64,000 bases of DNA from Atlantibacter sp. RC6 (GTDB lineage: Bacteria; Pseudomonadota; Gammaproteobacteria; Enterobacterales; Enterobacteriaceae): assembly GCF_014193285.1 (NCBI RefSeq), contig NZ_JACHZE010000001.1, positions 985,779-1,049,778 on the forward strand, in the 5' to 3' direction. The notes below the pieces were generated by a model that saw only the letters and a list, made by a program, of their open reading frames with translations, had not been told where the DNA came from and searched no databases. Shown in pieces: positions 52,893 through 63,784 of this stretch (positions are counted from its first letter, which is position 1; every line of letters starts with the position of its first letter). A program made the translations under genes and the position numbers.

Positions 52893-54887
52893 ATGTCTCG
52901 ACAAGCGCTCGCTAACGCTATCCGCGCACTCAGTATGGACGCCGTACAAAAGGCCAATTCGGGGCATCCCGGTGCCCCGATGGGGATGGCGGATATCGCG
53001 GAAGTGTTGTGGAACGATTTCCTGAAGCACAACCCCAGCAACCCGGCCTGGTACGATCGCGACCGGTTTATTTTGTCCAACGGTCACGCGTCCATGCTGC
53101 TGTACAGCCTGCTGCACCTCTCCGGCTACGACCTGCCGATTGAGGAGTTGAAAAACTTCCGCCAGTTGCACTCCAAAACCCCGGGCCACCCGGAAATTGG
53201 CTATACCCCGGGCGTTGAAACCACCACCGGGCCGCTCGGCCAGGGGCTGGCGAATGCGGTAGGTCTGGCGATTGCCGAGCGCACGCTGGCGGCGCAGTTT
53301 AACCAGCCGGATCACGAGATTGTCGACCACTACACCTGGGTATTTATGGGCGATGGCTGCCTGATGGAAGGCATCTCCCATGAAGTGTGTTCGCTGGCGG
53401 GCACGCTGGGGCTGGGCAAGCTGATTGGCTTTTATGACCATAACGGCATCTCAATTGACGGCGAAACCGAAGGCTGGTTTACCGACGACACCGCGAAGCG
53501 CTTCGAGGCTTATCACTGGCATGTGATCCCGGATATCGACGGTCATAACCCGGATGCCGTGAAAAAGGCCATCGAGGAAGCCAAAGCGGTAACTGATAAA
53601 CCGTCGCTGATTATGTGCCGCACCATTATCGGTTTCGGTTCGCCGAACAAAGCCGGTAAGGAAGAGTCCCACGGCGCGGCGCTGGGTGAACAGGAAGTGG
53701 CGCTGGCCCGTAAACAGCTGGGCTGGGACCATCCGGCGTTTGAGATCCCCAAAGAGATCTATCAACAATGGGATGCCCGTGAAGCCGGGGGTAAAGCCGA
53801 GCAGGCCTGGAATGAGAAGTTCGCCGCCTATAAACAAGCCCACCCGGAACTGGCTGCGGAATTTGAGCGCCGGATGAGCGGCGGGATGCCGGAGAACTGG
53901 CAGGAAACCACCGCAGCGTACATTAAAAAACTTCAGGCGGAACCGGCGAAAATCGCCACCCGTAAGGCCTCGCAAAACGCGCTGAACACTTACGGCCCGA
54001 TCCTGCCGGAACTGCTGGGCGGCTCCGCTGACCTGGCGCCGAGCAACCTTACCATCTGGTCCGGCTCCCGATCGCTGAAAGAAGATGAAGCGGGCAACTA
54101 TATCCATTACGGCGTGCGCGAATTCGGCATGACCGCCATCGCCAACGGTATCGCCCATCACGGCGGATTTGTGCCGTACACCGCCACTTTCCTGATGTTT
54201 GTCGAGTACGCCCGTAACGCGGCGCGTATGGCGGCGCTGATGAAAGCGCGGCAAATCATGGTCTATACCCATGATTCCATCGGTCTTGGCGAAGATGGCC
54301 CGACGCACCAGGCCGTGGAACAACTGGCCAGCCTGCGTTTAACCCCGAACTTCAGCACCTGGCGTCCCTGCGACCAGGTAGAAGCCGCCGTGGCGTGGAA
54401 AGCGGCGATTGAGCGCCACAACGGGCCGACGGCGCTGATCCTGTCGCGCCAGAACCTCGCCCAGATGGATCGCTCTGCGGAGCAGATCGACGCCATCGCC
54501 AAAGGCGGTTATGTGCTGCAAGACTGCGACGGCCAGCCGGACTTGATCCTGATCGCCACCGGTTCAGAAATGGAAATCACCGTGCAGGCGGCGAAAACGC
54601 TCACTGATGAAGGGCACAAAGTACGCGTGGTGTCGCTGCCGTCAACCGATGTGTTTGAAGCCCAGGATGAAGGCTATAAAGAATCGGTATTGCCGCGCGA
54701 GGTGCGCGCCCGCGTAGCGGTGGAAGCCGGGATTGCCGACTACTGGTATAAGTACGTGGGTATTGATGGCGCGATTGTCGGGATGACCAGCTACGGCGAA
54801 TCGGCCCCTGCCGAGAAGCTGTTCCCGTTCTTCGGCTTTACGGCGGAGAATGTGGTTAAGAAAGCGAAAAGCGTCATCAGGAAGTAA
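52893..54887 (+). CDS. tktB: Transketolase 2
   Basis: A 664-residue thiamine diphosphate transketolase (E. coli TktB 667) that transfers two-carbon ketol units. The ThDP/Mg region is [21 protein letters not shown], the substrate histidines are in SGHPGAPMG and HSKTPGHPE, and the cofactor-activating Glu region is [11 protein letters not shown]. The ATG at 52893 with ATGGAGAA upstream is used. It forms an operon with talA. Confidence 0.96.
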   Translation: MSRQALANAIRALSMDAVQKANSGHPGAPMGMADIAEVLWNDFLKHNPSNPAWYDRDRFILSNGHASMLLYSLLHLSGYDLPIEELKNFRQLHSKTPGHPEIGYTPGVETTTGPLGQGLANAVGLAIAERTLAAQFNQPDHEIVDHYTWVFMGDGCLMEGISHEVCSLAGTLGLGKLIGFYDHNGISIDGETEGWFTDDTAKRFEAYHWHVIPDIDGHNPDAVKKAIEEAKAVTDKPSLIMCRTIIGFGSPNKAGKEESHGAALGEQEVALARKQLGWDHPAFEIPKEIYQQWDAREAGGKAEQAWNEKFAAYKQAHPELAAEFERRMSGGMPENWQETTAAYIKKLQAEPAKIATRKASQNALNTYGPILPELLGGSADLAPSNLTIWSGSRSLKEDEAGNYIHYGVREFGMTAIANGIAHHGGFVPYTATFLMFVEYARNAARMAALMKARQIMVYTHDSIGLGEDGPTHQAVEQLASLRLTPNFSTWRPCDQVEAAVAWKAAIERHNGPTALILSRQNLAQMDRSAEQIDAIAKGGYVLQDCDGQPDLILIATGSEMEITVQAAKTLTDEGHKVRVVSLPSTDVFEAQDEGYKESVLPREVRARVAVEAGIADYWYKYVGIDGAIVGMTSYGESAPAEKLFPFFGFTAENVVKKAKSVIRK

Positions 54888-54920
54888 CGACCAGACAGCG
54901 CTGTACAGGGCGTTACGGTA

Positions 54921-54953
54921 AACAAGGGCCAGTTACTTTGGCCCTTGTTGTTT
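54921..54953. terminator. Bidirectional terminator after tktB
   Basis: A perfect eleven-base-pair stem (AACAAGGGCCA 54921-54931, TGGCCCTTGTT 54939-54949) with a 7-base loop, flanked by T-rich and A-rich sides, between convergent genes. Confidence 0.85.
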
Positions 54954-54974
54954 ACGCTCAAGGGCGGGATTGTA

Positions 54975-55904
54975 TTATTCCAGCTTACGCAGAGGAACAA
55001 TCAGCTCTTTTGCCTTCCCTCCGCCTTCCTCTTCATTAAACTCTGCGCTGATGACCCTTACAAAGCCCGGTTTTTGCGGAACTGGCGAGATTAAAGGCTG
55101 GTCACCCAGAGATTCAAGGACATCGACCTGGGTCTGAAAAGAAGGGATAGCCATTATCCATAGTCCCTGCTGAATATCATACAGGTAGGAAACCCGCCAG
55201 CCGCTGGTCCACCAGTCAGGATAAAGCAATACGCGGTCACGTTGCGAACCATCCAGCCCGGAGAGCGTCCCAACGCCAGCGCCGATACACTGGGGAATAT
55301 TGACTGGTTGAATATCCGGGTCGCTATGCCAGAGCTGGCACTGACACATCACATCCGCCTCTTCGTGACAGGTTCCGCCGGTTCTTGGATCCTGCGCAGT
55401 AACCCACGCATAGCCTTTATGTGCGCCGTCGAATTTCCCCTGAGCCACTAACCCGTCGCCCTTTCCCTGGTTCTTTAGCGTGATCCAGTCGGTTTCAGCC
55501 GCAATCCGCCAGCCGTTTTTTACGGGGATCACTTTTAATTCGGCGGGATAATTGCGATCTTCCCCGCCGCTCAGCCCCGCCTGTTTAACAAAGGTGACTT
55601 TTAACCCGGGTTGATCATCGTCAGGCTCTTCAAGCGTAACGCCGCTGACGATGGTTTGCCTGAAACCGTCATTTTTTTTGGCAAATTCCGCATTTTGTTT
55701 GGCCACGTCGGATAACGTCAGGGTGGTACCATAAAAGTCGACACTATCGGCATAGAGGGATTCGGGCGCGATTTGCTCTCGGTTGATTTTATAGTCGTTC
55801 CAGCGGTCGACCAGAGCGTTGATTTGTTGCTCGATTTGCGGGGTGATAGCGGCGTTTGCCGACGCGGTGGTTAACAGCACAAGCGCTGCCAGAATCCTTT
55901 TCAT
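54975..55904 (-). CDS. Exported protein of unknown function, NTF2-like N-terminal half
   Basis: A 309-residue protein I do not recognise. The signal peptide MKRILAALVLLTTASANA is followed by AITPQIEQQ. Residues about 20-145 (LVDRWNDYKINREQIAPESLYADSVDFYG ... PVKNGWRIAAETDWITLKNQ) have the helix-then-curved-sheet pattern of NTF2-like folds; this is by eye only. The middle has a Cys cluster (GGTCHEEADVMCQCQLW), probably disulfides in the periplasm. Downstream of ypfG on the same strand with a gap of 71 bases. It is absent from this place in E. coli K-12. Confidence 0.7.
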   Translation of the reverse strand: MKRILAALVLLTTASANAAITPQIEQQINALVDRWNDYKINREQIAPESLYADSVDFYGTTLTLSDVAKQNAEFAKKNDGFRQTIVSGVTLEEPDDDQPGLKVTFVKQAGLSGGEDRNYPAELKVIPVKNGWRIAAETDWITLKNQGKGDGLVAQGKFDGAHKGYAWVTAQDPRTGGTCHEEADVMCQCQLWHSDPDIQPVNIPQCIGAGVGTLSGLDGSQRDRVLLYPDWWTSGWRVSYLYDIQQGLWIMAIPSFQTQVDVLESLGDQPLISPVPQKPGFVRVISAEFNEEEGGGKAKELIVPLRKLE

Positions 55905-55975
55905 TTTGCTTTTATCCTTACGCGCTCAATTGCGCAGCAAGAATATAGCGCTCCGGTTATGGCAGGTAAAGCCGG

Positions 55976-57019
55976 TTACTTTGTGACCCATAGCGTCGGC
56001 CACGCATCCGGCGTGTTCCAGTCGTCACAGCTCGGCTCTTCAGCGTATTTCACCAGCCGGAAACGCTGGCCGTCGTAGCGCCAGCGCGTGGATACGCCGC
56101 AGTCGCCTTTGCCACGCCCTTTCGCCAGCGTCACCAGTTCACGGGTGCGCTCGTCAAAACTGGCGTTCATCAGTTCGACATCCGTAGTTTGACTGGCGGG
56201 CGAAAACGGCAGGCGCAGGCGAATCGCCCGGGCACTCAGCGGTTTCTTACGATCCACCAGCCAGGCTAAATCCACCATGTTATAGGCACCCATCTCGCAG
56301 TTGATGATCATCAGCGCCTTATCGTCGGTCAGCGCGTAAACCCGCACTTCGCGGCGCATCGGATCCAGGGAACATTGGGTGTTATTCATCTGCCAGCCGC
56401 CGTAGTCGAGCAGTTCGTTAAGCTCTTCTTTACCCAGCGGGGTGGGCGTGGGGTTCTTCACCGCCACGGCTTTCAGGGCAGGCGCTGGCGGCACGTTGAG
56501 CGGCGGCTCATCCCCTTTAGCGACCCACGCGGTTTCGTTGCCCACGCGCTTTTGCTGGGTATCGATAAAAGTGACCGCCTCTTTCAGTCCTGCCAGGGAA
56601 ATTTTCCCGGCATCGCCTGCGAGCGTGATCTGCCTGGCGTTTTGGATTTGCGCCAGGAAAGCGGTGATGGTGAGCTGTTCATTATTGATTAACCGGCGGG
56701 GCGTAATTTGCCATTTCGCGCCGGTAGGGAAAAACGGTTTATCGTCGAGCAGCAGGCGCGGGGCGATGGGCTGCGCATCGCTGGCGGGCTTTGAAAAACT
56801 GCCCTTCTCGATACGCATTTCCACATCGGTGTGCGCGCCCGCGCTACGGCTCAGGGTCATCACCAGTCCATCGTGATTGCCGGTATTGCGGGCTTTGCAG
56901 AAATTTTGATTGTTGCAGGTGACCTGCCAGTCATCGAATTGCTTTTGCACCGGAGCGGCAAAAGCGTGCGCAGCCCAAAACAGGCTCGTTATGACCAGCA
57001 GTAAGACGCGTAGCAACAT
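55976..57019 (-). CDS. ypfG: Exported DUF1176 protein YpfG
   Basis: A 347-residue periplasmic protein, the same length as E. coli YpfG. The signal peptide MLLRVLLLVITSLFWAAHAF ends with AAP before VQKQFDDWQVTCNNQNFC. The DUF1176 motifs NETAWVAKGDEPPLNVPPAPAL and KGRGKGDCGVSTRWRYDGQRF are conserved. The function is unknown. The ATG at 57019 gives a clean signal peptide and the E. coli length; the frame is open 22 codons further upstream. Confidence 0.9.
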   Translation of the reverse strand: MLLRVLLLVITSLFWAAHAFAAPVQKQFDDWQVTCNNQNFCKARNTGNHDGLVMTLSRSAGAHTDVEMRIEKGSFSKPASDAQPIAPRLLLDDKPFFPTGAKWQITPRRLINNEQLTITAFLAQIQNARQITLAGDAGKISLAGLKEAVTFIDTQQKRVGNETAWVAKGDEPPLNVPPAPALKAVAVKNPTPTPLGKEELNELLDYGGWQMNNTQCSLDPMRREVRVYALTDDKALMIINCEMGAYNMVDLAWLVDRKKPLSARAIRLRLPFSPASQTTDVELMNASFDERTRELVTLAKGRGKGDCGVSTRWRYDGQRFRLVKYAEEPSCDDWNTPDAWPTLWVTK

Positions 57020-57153
57020 GAGGACCGGTACCCTGACGAAAAAGGAAAACAGAGAATACTCTCCGCGCCTATCTTCGTTCCCCACGAGCCATCACTCAAT
57101 CAGATTTTTCGGATAGCTTTATTCTAATTTTGTGCAACATAACCGCCTGTATA

Positions 57154-57738
57154 TCAAGACATAATGTTACGCATCGCCAGAAGCTGTAACAAAATCACCG
57201 TTTTTCCATCGCGTATTTCACCGGTTTTCATCATTTCCATTGCACGACTGAACGGAATTTCCAGCACCTCGATATCTTCATCATCGATGCCGCCGCCCGC
57301 GTTGGCGCGCTGGGAATCATCATATTCGGCAAAGTAAAACGAAATCAGCTCCGTGACACCGCCCGGCGACATATACAGCTCAAACACTTTCTCCACCTCG
57401 CCCACCTCAAAGCCGGTCTCTTCGATGGCTTCTTTACGGGCGCACACTTCCGGCTCATCGTCATCCAGCAGGCCGGCGCAGGCCTCGATCAGCAATCCGT
57501 CCTGATTGCCGTTGACGTAAGTGGCGATACGAAACTGGCGGGTGAGCACCACGGTTTTTTTATCACGGTTATACAGCAGGATCGTTGCGCCATTGCCCCG
57601 GTCATAGACTTCGCGTTTATGACGCACTGGCGGTTTATCGCCGTGAGCAATTTCATAGGTGACATTGCGCAGAATGAAGTAATTATCGGAAAGGACTTTA
57701 TCTTTAATAACGTTGATTTTTAGCGACACATTTATCAC
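57154..57738 (-). CDS. nudK: GDP-mannose pyrophosphatase NudK
   Basis: A 194-residue Nudix hydrolase (E. coli 191) that splits GDP-mannose to mannose 1-phosphate and GMP. The Nudix box is [20 protein letters not shown](GF), with EACA before it and the conserved [14 protein letters not shown] after it, typical of the ADP-ribose/GDP-mannose subgroup. In E. coli K-12 aegA and narQ follow in this neighbourhood; here the nap operon follows instead. Confidence 0.94.
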   Translation of the reverse strand: MINVSLKINVIKDKVLSDNYFILRNVTYEIAHGDKPPVRHKREVYDRGNGATILLYNRDKKTVVLTRQFRIATYVNGNQDGLLIEACAGLLDDDEPEVCARKEAIEETGFEVGEVEKVFELYMSPGGVTELISFYFAEYDDSQRANAGGGIDDEDIEVLEIPFSRAMEMMKTGEIRDGKTVILLQLLAMRNIMS

Positions 57739-57780
57739 CAGCTCGGAAAGACAGGCGTCTAGTGTACGTCGAAAAGCGCA

Positions 57781-57810
57781 GAAAAAAAGCCGCCCGTTGC
57801 GGGCGGCTCA
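57781..57810 (-). terminator. Terminator of the nap operon
   Basis: On the minus strand GAGCCGCCCGCAACGGGCGGC followed by T7, six bases after the napC stop region. It shows that no ccm genes are co-transcribed downstream. Confidence 0.9.
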
Positions 57811-57816
57811 GTAGCA

Positions 57817-58416
57817 TCAGAAGCCGTGCTTCACTTCGCTCATATCCGGGAGTTTATGGGCGATGCCTTTATGACAGTCGATACAGGTTTTCCCTTCCTT
57901 GATGGCCTGGTCGTGCATTTTAGCGGCCACCGTTTTCTGGGCGGTGAAATCCATATAATCGAAGTTATGGCAGTTGCGGCACTCTTGCGAGTTGTTCCCC
58001 TGCATTCGCCGCCACTCGTTTTGCGCCATCTCTAAACGGTGATCTTCAAACTTGGCGGGGGTATCGATCACGCCGAAAATCTTGCCGTACAGCTCTTTAC
58101 TGGCCTTGATTTTACGGATCATTTTCGGGCCCCACTCGTGCGGCACGTGGCAATCCGGGCAGGTGGCGCGCACGCCGCTGCGGTTGTTGTAGTGCACCGT
58201 CTCCATATACTCCTGATAGACGTTATTGCGCATTTCATGGCAGCTAATGCAGAACTCTTCGGTGTTGGCTTTTTCCATACCGGTATTGAAGCCGCCCCAG
58301 AAGATAATCCCCGCCGCGAAGCCGATAAGCAGCAGCGTACCGAGCGCCAGACGGCTCGGACGTCGCCACCACTGCCAGATCCGGCGGATCAGGCCAGGTT
58401 TACGTTGTTTTTCCAT
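57817..58416 (-). CDS. napC: Membrane-anchored tetrahaem quinol dehydrogenase NapC
   Basis: A 199-residue NapC/NirT-family cytochrome c (E. coli 200) that moves electrons from quinol to NapAB. One N-terminal transmembrane helix (LALGTLLLIGFAAGIIFWGG) is followed by four haem motifs: CISCH, CPDCH, CRNCH and CIDCH. The ATG at 58416 is used because GAGGGA precedes it; an in-frame GTG at 58428 would overlap napB. Confidence 0.95.
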   Translation of the reverse strand: MEKQRKPGLIRRIWQWWRRPSRLALGTLLLIGFAAGIIFWGGFNTGMEKANTEEFCISCHEMRNNVYQEYMETVHYNNRSGVRATCPDCHVPHEWGPKMIRKIKASKELYGKIFGVIDTPAKFEDHRLEMAQNEWRRMQGNNSQECRNCHNFDYMDFTAQKTVAAKMHDQAIKEGKTCIDCHKGIAHKLPDMSEVKHGF

Positions 58417-58424
58417 ATCATCCC

Positions 58425-58874
58425 TCACTGACCAAAGCCTTTCGAAGGCGTGAAGGTGTTTTCAATGATGGCCGGCGCGTCGGTTTGCGGCACATGGCAT
58501 TGCAGGCAGAAATAACGACGCGGCGCTACACCAGAAAGCACTTTGCCGTCGCTGTCCATAAAGTGGGTCGGGCTGATACGCGGCGCGCCGGTGGTCCGGT
58601 AGTGCTCGACACCGTGACATTGCAGGCAGCGGTTGGTATTGGTGGTGATCTGATACCCGTCCACGCTATGGGGGATCATCGGCGGTTGGTTTACGTAATT
58701 CAGCGCCATTTTCTCTTGCTGTTTAGGCATACGTATGGAGCCCTCCTGCGTGCCCGACACTTCCGGCGACTGTGTAAAGTCCACCGAATCCGCCGCCCAC
58801 GCCGCACCGCTTATTAACAGCATCAATGCGGTCATCCAGGGAAAGAATCCATTTTTCAGGACTTGGCTTTTCAT
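58425..58874 (-). CDS. napB: Periplasmic dihaem cytochrome NapB
   Basis: A 149-residue small subunit of periplasmic nitrate reductase, the same length as E. coli. The signal peptide ends AAWAAD, and two haem motifs CLQCH (NTNRCLQCHG and YFCLQCHVP) are present. The ATG at 58874 overlaps the napH stop as ATGA, indicating coupled translation. Confidence 0.95.
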   Translation of the reverse strand: MKSQVLKNGFFPWMTALMLLISGAAWAADSVDFTQSPEVSGTQEGSIRMPKQQEKMALNYVNQPPMIPHSVDGYQITTNTNRCLQCHGVEHYRTTGAPRISPTHFMDSDGKVLSGVAPRRYFCLQCHVPQTDAPAIIENTFTPSKGFGQ

Positions 58875-59734
58875 GATTTTGCTCCCGAACTCCATCTTGT
58901 TGTCATTTTTAAAACCTTTTCAGCACAGACATCGACGCAGCGACCGCAGGTCATGCAATCGCGATCCGAAATCTCTACCGGGCTTTCCTTATTCAGCACC
59001 GGCGACCGTAAAACCTGCGGCTCCGGGCAAACGTGAAAACAATCCATACAACGCGTACAACGTTCACGACCCGCCGCACTCACTGTAAACACACCTTTTT
59101 GCCCCGCCAGCGCGTACATCGCGCCGACCGGGCACACGTGGCCGCACCAGCCGTGCTCCACCACCAGCAGATCGAACAGAAACAGCGCCAGCAGCAGCCA
59201 GATCCCCGCGCCGAAGCCGAAGATCACTCCGCGCCCCATCAGCGACACCGGATTCACCCACTCCCACAGCAGCGAACCGGTGAGCGCGCTGGCGAACAGC
59301 ACCATCGCCAGCACCAGATAACGCAGCCAGCGCGGCAGCGTGGCGGACGGGGTGATGTCGAAGCGGCGGCGCAGCCAGGCGGCCAGATCGGTTAACGGAT
59401 TCACCGGGCAGATCCAGCTGCAAAACAGCCGTTTTCCCGCCAGGCTGTACAGCGCCAGAATCAGCACGCCGCCGAGTAATGCCAGCACGCCGGGCAGATG
59501 ACCGCTCAACAGGCTTTGGGCAATCATTAGCGGATCGCTTAACGGCACTGTATCCAGCAGCAGGCTGCTGCTGTAGTTGCCGCGTAAGATCCACACCCCG
59601 AACCACGGACCGCTCAGGAACAGCGCCAGCACCAGCAGTTGCGTCACGCGACGCGCCATCAGCCAGCCGTAAGCGCCAAACACCCCTTTTACCGCCAGCG
59701 CATCGCGCCCGGCGTCCTGTTTACGATTTGCCAT
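58871..59734 (-). CDS. napH: Ferredoxin-type membrane quinol oxidase subunit NapH
   Basis: A 287-residue inner membrane iron-sulfur protein, the same length as E. coli. Four helices carry two CxxxCP motifs ([18 protein letters not shown]), and the C-terminus has two 4Fe-4S motifs ([25 protein letters not shown]). With NapG it passes electrons from ubiquinol. The ATG at 59734 matches E. coli (MANRK) and overlaps napG by 14 bases. Confidence 0.95.
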   Translation of the reverse strand: MANRKQDAGRDALAVKGVFGAYGWLMARRVTQLLVLALFLSGPWFGVWILRGNYSSSLLLDTVPLSDPLMIAQSLLSGHLPGVLALLGGVLILALYSLAGKRLFCSWICPVNPLTDLAAWLRRRFDITPSATLPRWLRYLVLAMVLFASALTGSLLWEWVNPVSLMGRGVIFGFGAGIWLLLALFLFDLLVVEHGWCGHVCPVGAMYALAGQKGVFTVSAAGRERCTRCMDCFHVCPEPQVLRSPVLNKESPVEISDRDCMTCGRCVDVCAEKVLKMTTRWSSGAKS

Positions 59735-60416
59735 GGTTTCCCTCCAGCCAACCGAAACGGTAGTGATGCCCCAGCTCGCCGCGCGCCAGATCCAGCGGCA
59801 GCACTTTGATGGCGGCCTGTTCCAGCACGCAGGCTTTCTCGCATTTCCCGCAGCCGGTGCAGGCATCGCTGTGCACCGTCGGCAGGAAACGCGCGTGTTT
59901 GCCGGTACGGGCATTGCGCTCCAGTTCCAGGGTGATGGCGGTGTCAATCGACGGGCAAACCCGGTAACAGACATCACAACGCAGGCCCTGGAAGTTAAGG
60001 CAGTTTTCCTGATCGAGCAGAACGGCGATCCCCATGCGCGCATCGTCAATCGAGGCGATCTCTTTATCTAACGCGCCGCTGGGGCAAGCTTTGGCGCACG
60101 GAATGTCTTCACACATTTCGCACGGAATATCCCGCGCCACGAAATAGGGCGTACCCGCCTCAGGGCCGGACGCCAGCGTCGCCAGCTTGAGCGTGTCGTA
60201 AGGGCAGGCCTGAACGCATTGCCCGCAGCGCACGCAAGCGCGGGAGAACCCCGGCTCGCCCAGCGCGCCGGGCGGGCGTAACCGCACCCCCGTGGCGTGG
60301 CTACGCTGCTGTCCAAGCCCCAGCACCACGGCGACGGCGGTTAATCCGCCCGCCGCCCGCGCCATATCGCGCAGGAAGCGGCGGCGAGCCGGTCGTGGTG
60401 CGTTTTCCCTGGCCAC
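59721..60416 (-). CDS. napG: Periplasmic ferredoxin-type protein NapG
   Basis: A 231-residue periplasmic iron-sulfur protein exported by a twin-arginine signal ([15 protein letters not shown]). Four 4Fe-4S motifs are visible: [36 protein letters not shown] and [11 protein letters not shown]. It forms a quinol-oxidising unit with NapH. Five bases separate it from napA. Confidence 0.95.
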   Translation of the reverse strand: MARENAPRPARRRFLRDMARAAGGLTAVAVVLGLGQQRSHATGVRLRPPGALGEPGFSRACVRCGQCVQACPYDTLKLATLASGPEAGTPYFVARDIPCEMCEDIPCAKACPSGALDKEIASIDDARMGIAVLLDQENCLNFQGLRCDVCYRVCPSIDTAITLELERNARTGKHARFLPTVHSDACTGCGKCEKACVLEQAAIKVLPLDLARGELGHHYRFGWLEGNHGKS

Positions 60417-60421
60417 GGTGG

Positions 60422-62908
60422 TTACACCTTCTCAACCTTCACGGCGCACTTCTTGAAGTCCGTCTCTTTAGAGAGCGGGTCAGTGGCGTCGAGGGTCAGT
60501 ACGTTAACCAGCTGCGCGGCGTCGAAGAACGGCATGTACACCAGCCCCTGCGGCGGACGGTTACGTCCACGGGTTTCCACAATGGAAACCAGCTCGCCGC
60601 GACGGGAAACGACTTTCACTTTGTCGCCGCGACGCAGGCCGCGAGACTGCGCGTCCAGCGGATGGATAAACAGCACGGCTTCCGGGAACGCGCGGTGCAG
60701 TTCCGGCACGCGGCGGGTCATACTGCCGGTGTGCCAGTGCTCCAGTACGCGGCCGGTAGACAGCCACAGATCGTATTCTTTATCCGGCGCTTCCGCCGCC
60801 GGCTCGAACGGCAGCGCGAAAATCACCGCTTTGCCATCCGGCTTGCCGTAGAATTTGTAGCCCTCGCCCGCTTTCACATACGGGTCGTGGCCTTCGCTGT
60901 AGCGCCACTGGGTTTCTTTACCGTCGACCACCGGCCAGCGCAGACCGCGCGCTTTGTGGTAATCGTCGAACGGCGCCAGGTCGTGGCCGTGGCCGCGCCC
61001 GAAAGCGGCGTACTCTTCGAACAGACCTTTTTGCAGATAGAAGCCCAGCTCGCGGGATTCATCGTTCAACTGGTCTTCCGCCAGTTCGCTTACCGGGAAT
61101 TTCTTGACGTTGTCGTTAGCAAACAGCACGTCGAACAAAGTTTTGCCACGGTATTCCGGCTTCTGGGACAGCAATTCTTCCGGCCACACCTCTTCCACTT
61201 TGAAGCGTTTTGCGAAGGTCACTAACTGCCACAGGTCGGATTTGGCTTCGCCCGGTGCCTGTACCTGCTGACGCCAGAACTGAGTGCGGCGCTCGGCGTT
61301 GCCGAAGGCGCCCTCTTTTTCGACCCACATGGCGGTCGGCAGGATCAGATCCGCTGCCAGGGCGCTTACGGTCGGGTACGGATCGGAGACGATCACGAAG
61401 TTGCGCGGATCCCGCCAACCCGGCATACGCTCCTGGTTAATGTTCGGCCCGGCCTGCATGTTGTTGTTGCACATAACCCAATAAACGTTCAGCTTGCCGT
61501 CTTTCAGGGCGCGGTCCTGCGCGACCGCGTGGAGACCAATTTTCGCCGGAATGGTGCCGGCAGGGAGCTGCCACATTTTTTCAGTGATATCGCGGTGTTT
61601 CTCGTTGGTCACCACCATGTCAGCCGGCAGACGGTGAGCAAAGGTACCCACTTCGCGCGCGGTGCCACAGGCGGACGGCTGGCCGGTCAAAGAGAATGGC
61701 CCACAGCCCGGCTGAGAGATTTTCCCGGTCAGCAGGTGGATGTTGTACACCAGGTTGTTGGCCCACACGCCGCGGGTGTGCTGGTTGAAGCCCATGGTCC
61801 AGTAAGAAATCACTTTCTTCTTCGGATCGGCATACAGCTGCGCCAGCGCTTCCAGCTGATCTTTCGGCACGCTGGTCATTTCGGCGGTTTTTTCCAGGGT
61901 GTATTCCGCGACGAATGCTTTGTACTCGTCAAAGGTCATCGGCTCAGAGGCATCGGAACCCGGATTTTTAGCGGCTTTTTCCAGCGGGTGGTTCGGGCGC
62001 AGGCCGTAGCCGATGTCCGTTGCGCCGCGACGCAGATTGACGTGCTGTTTAAAGAACGACTCGTTAACCGCGTTGTTTTGAATAATGTAGTTGGCGATGT
62101 AGTTAAGGATCGCCAGGTCGCTCTGCGGGGTAAAGACCATGCCGTTATCCGCCAGCTCAAAGCTGCGGTGCTGGAAGGTCGACAGGACCGCCACGGTCAC
62201 GTTCGGATCGGACAGGCGACGGTTGGTGATGCGCGACCACAGGATCGGGTGCATCTCCGCCATATTAGAGCCCCACAGCACGAACGCATCGGTTTGCTCG
62301 ATATCGTCATAGCAGCCCATCGGCTCATCCATACCGAAGGTACGCATAAAGCCGACCACCGCCGACGCCATGCAGTGACGCGCGTTCGGGTCGATGTTGT
62401 TGGAGCGCAGACCGGCTTTGAACAGCTTCGCGGCCGCGTAGCCTTCCCACACGGTCCACTGGCCGGAGCCAAACATCCCCACCGACTCAGGCCCTTTCTC
62501 CTTGAGCGCGGTTTTGAATTTTTGCTCCATCACATCAAAGGCCTGTTCCCAGCTAACCGGGGTGAACTCGCCCTCTTTGCTGTACTGGCCGTCTTTCATG
62601 CGCAGTAGCGGCTGGGTCAGACGGTCTTTGCCGTACATGATTTTCGGCAGAAAATAGCCTTTAATACAGTTCAGCCCACGGTTGACCGGCGCATCCGGGT
62701 CGCCCTGGCAGGCCACCATCTTGCCGTTCTGGGTGCCGACTAATACGCCGCAACCGGTACCGCAAAAACGGCACGGGGCTTTGTCCCACTTAATGGCATC
62801 CTGTTGTCCGACGACCGCCCGGGCCACGGACGGTACACTGATGCCCGCTGCCGCAGCGGCCGCGGCGACGGCGTTAGCTTTCATAAAGCTACGACGACTG
62901 AGTTTCAT
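60422..62908 (-). CDS. napA: Periplasmic nitrate reductase catalytic subunit NapA
   Basis: An 828-residue molybdenum enzyme, the same length as E. coli NapA, that reduces nitrate to nitrite in the periplasm. Tat signal [18 protein letters not shown]; 4Fe-4S motif [13 protein letters not shown] with the later C in GLNCIKGYF; the Mo-ligand cysteine is in [10 protein letters not shown]. The start overlaps the napD stop as ATGA. Confidence 0.97.
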   Translation of the reverse strand: MKLSRRSFMKANAVAAAAAAAGISVPSVARAVVGQQDAIKWDKAPCRFCGTGCGVLVGTQNGKMVACQGDPDAPVNRGLNCIKGYFLPKIMYGKDRLTQPLLRMKDGQYSKEGEFTPVSWEQAFDVMEQKFKTALKEKGPESVGMFGSGQWTVWEGYAAAKLFKAGLRSNNIDPNARHCMASAVVGFMRTFGMDEPMGCYDDIEQTDAFVLWGSNMAEMHPILWSRITNRRLSDPNVTVAVLSTFQHRSFELADNGMVFTPQSDLAILNYIANYIIQNNAVNESFFKQHVNLRRGATDIGYGLRPNHPLEKAAKNPGSDASEPMTFDEYKAFVAEYTLEKTAEMTSVPKDQLEALAQLYADPKKKVISYWTMGFNQHTRGVWANNLVYNIHLLTGKISQPGCGPFSLTGQPSACGTAREVGTFAHRLPADMVVTNEKHRDITEKMWQLPAGTIPAKIGLHAVAQDRALKDGKLNVYWVMCNNNMQAGPNINQERMPGWRDPRNFVIVSDPYPTVSALAADLILPTAMWVEKEGAFGNAERRTQFWRQQVQAPGEAKSDLWQLVTFAKRFKVEEVWPEELLSQKPEYRGKTLFDVLFANDNVKKFPVSELAEDQLNDESRELGFYLQKGLFEEYAAFGRGHGHDLAPFDDYHKARGLRWPVVDGKETQWRYSEGHDPYVKAGEGYKFYGKPDGKAVIFALPFEPAAEAPDKEYDLWLSTGRVLEHWHTGSMTRRVPELHRAFPEAVLFIHPLDAQSRGLRRGDKVKVVSRRGELVSIVETRGRNRPPQGLVYMPFFDAAQLVNVLTLDATDPLSKETDFKKCAVKVEKV

Positions 62909-63168
62909 GGTGTTTCCTCACCTTGCTCATCCTGCTGGTGGTAAACCAGCGACACCGCCAGCACGCCTGCGAGATTACGTGCCGACTCAATTCTTTCGAT
63001 CAATGCCGCGCTGCTGGCGGCTTCCATCACGACCACCAGTTTCCCGGTGGTTTCTTCACTGGCTGCGACCTCGGTATTCGCCATGGCGTTGAGCAACTGC
63101 GTCACGCTTTCGGTGGCGTCAGGGCGCGTCTGGACGAATAAACTGGATACGTGCCATTCACTACTCAT
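62905..63168 (-). CDS. napD: NapA-signal chaperone NapD
   Basis: An 87-residue cytoplasmic chaperone that binds the NapA Tat signal and delays export until cofactor insertion. Family features are [12 protein letters not shown], the E-V-A-A-S central region and [11 protein letters not shown]. It overlaps napA by four bases and napF by eight. Confidence 0.93.
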   Translation of the reverse strand: MSSEWHVSSLFVQTRPDATESVTQLLNAMANTEVAASEETTGKLVVVMEAASSAALIERIESARNLAGVLAVSLVYHQQDEQGEETP

Positions 63169-63646
63169 GACGACTCCTTAGGGTGATAGCTGAAACCGGA
63201 CAGGCCGGAATACACGCCCCGCAAGTGGTACACGAAGACACATCAGGTTCAGGACGGGCGATGCCGTTCAGCGTGGGGCGAAAACGTATCGCCTGCATTT
63301 CACAGGCGTCCTGACAACAGCGGCACTCCACCTGGCGGTGCGCCAGGCAGTGTTCGCTAATGGATAACTGGACATCCCAGGGCGTGGCGCTTTGCGGTAA
63401 AAACAGCTTCTCCGGACAATGGGCGGCGCAGGCGTAACAAAACGTGCATTCCGCCTGGTCGAAATCCATTTTCGGGAAGCCGCCTGCGCCGATTGTCAGC
63501 ACACGGGTCTGACAGGCGGTCACGCATTGCTGGCAGCGGGTGCAGTGCTCGACGAAATGATCCTCGCCGCCGCTCCAGGGTGGACGAAATTCGGGCGCGC
63601 TGTTGCGCCAGCCCGTTAATAAACTTCGTCTCGACACGTCTGCCAT
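63161..63646 (-). CDS. napF: Ferredoxin-type accessory protein NapF
   Basis: A 161-residue cytoplasmic iron-sulfur protein (E. coli 164) thought to help insert the NapA iron-sulfur cluster. Cys motifs CTRCQQCVTACQT, CTFCYACAAHCPE, CRCCQDACE and CTTCGACIPACPV are readable. The ATG at 63646 (MADVSRRSLLTGWR) fits the family; a longer frame would run into the promoter. It is the first gene of napFDAGHBC. Confidence 0.93.
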   Translation of the reverse strand: MADVSRRSLLTGWRNSAPEFRPPWSGGEDHFVEHCTRCQQCVTACQTRVLTIGAGGFPKMDFDQAECTFCYACAAHCPEKLFLPQSATPWDVQLSISEHCLAHRQVECRCCQDACEMQAIRFRPTLNGIARPEPDVSSCTTCGACIPACPVSAITLRSRHE

Positions 63647-63719
63647 CGGCAATCCTTGCAATCCAGTCGTACTAATAAAGAGGGAGTCCGCATTAACGAT
63701 GCGGTTATTGGAGTGTGGT

Positions 63720-63784
63720 AACAATATGTGACAAGGGGTAGATGGGGCATCACCCTAAGGGGGTAAATCCTGTTGTTGGATCAA
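63720..63784 (-). promoter_or_regulatory. nap promoter with FNR and NarP/NarL sites
   Basis: A -10-like TATTGT occupies 63721-63726 (minus). A 7-2-7 NarP/NarL site at 63750-63765 agrees with 11 of 14 consensus positions. A FNR half TTGAT (minus, 63780-63784; full site centred 63777.5) lies exactly 20 bases from the NarP centre (63757.5). This reproduces the E. coli napF layout of FNR at -64.5 and NarP at -44.5 with a start near 63713. Confidence 0.65.

Noticed and set aside
61529..62608. 359-codon plus-strand frame opposite napA
   Set aside because: Same character (Arg/His/Gln-rich, no motifs); napA is certain on the other strand.
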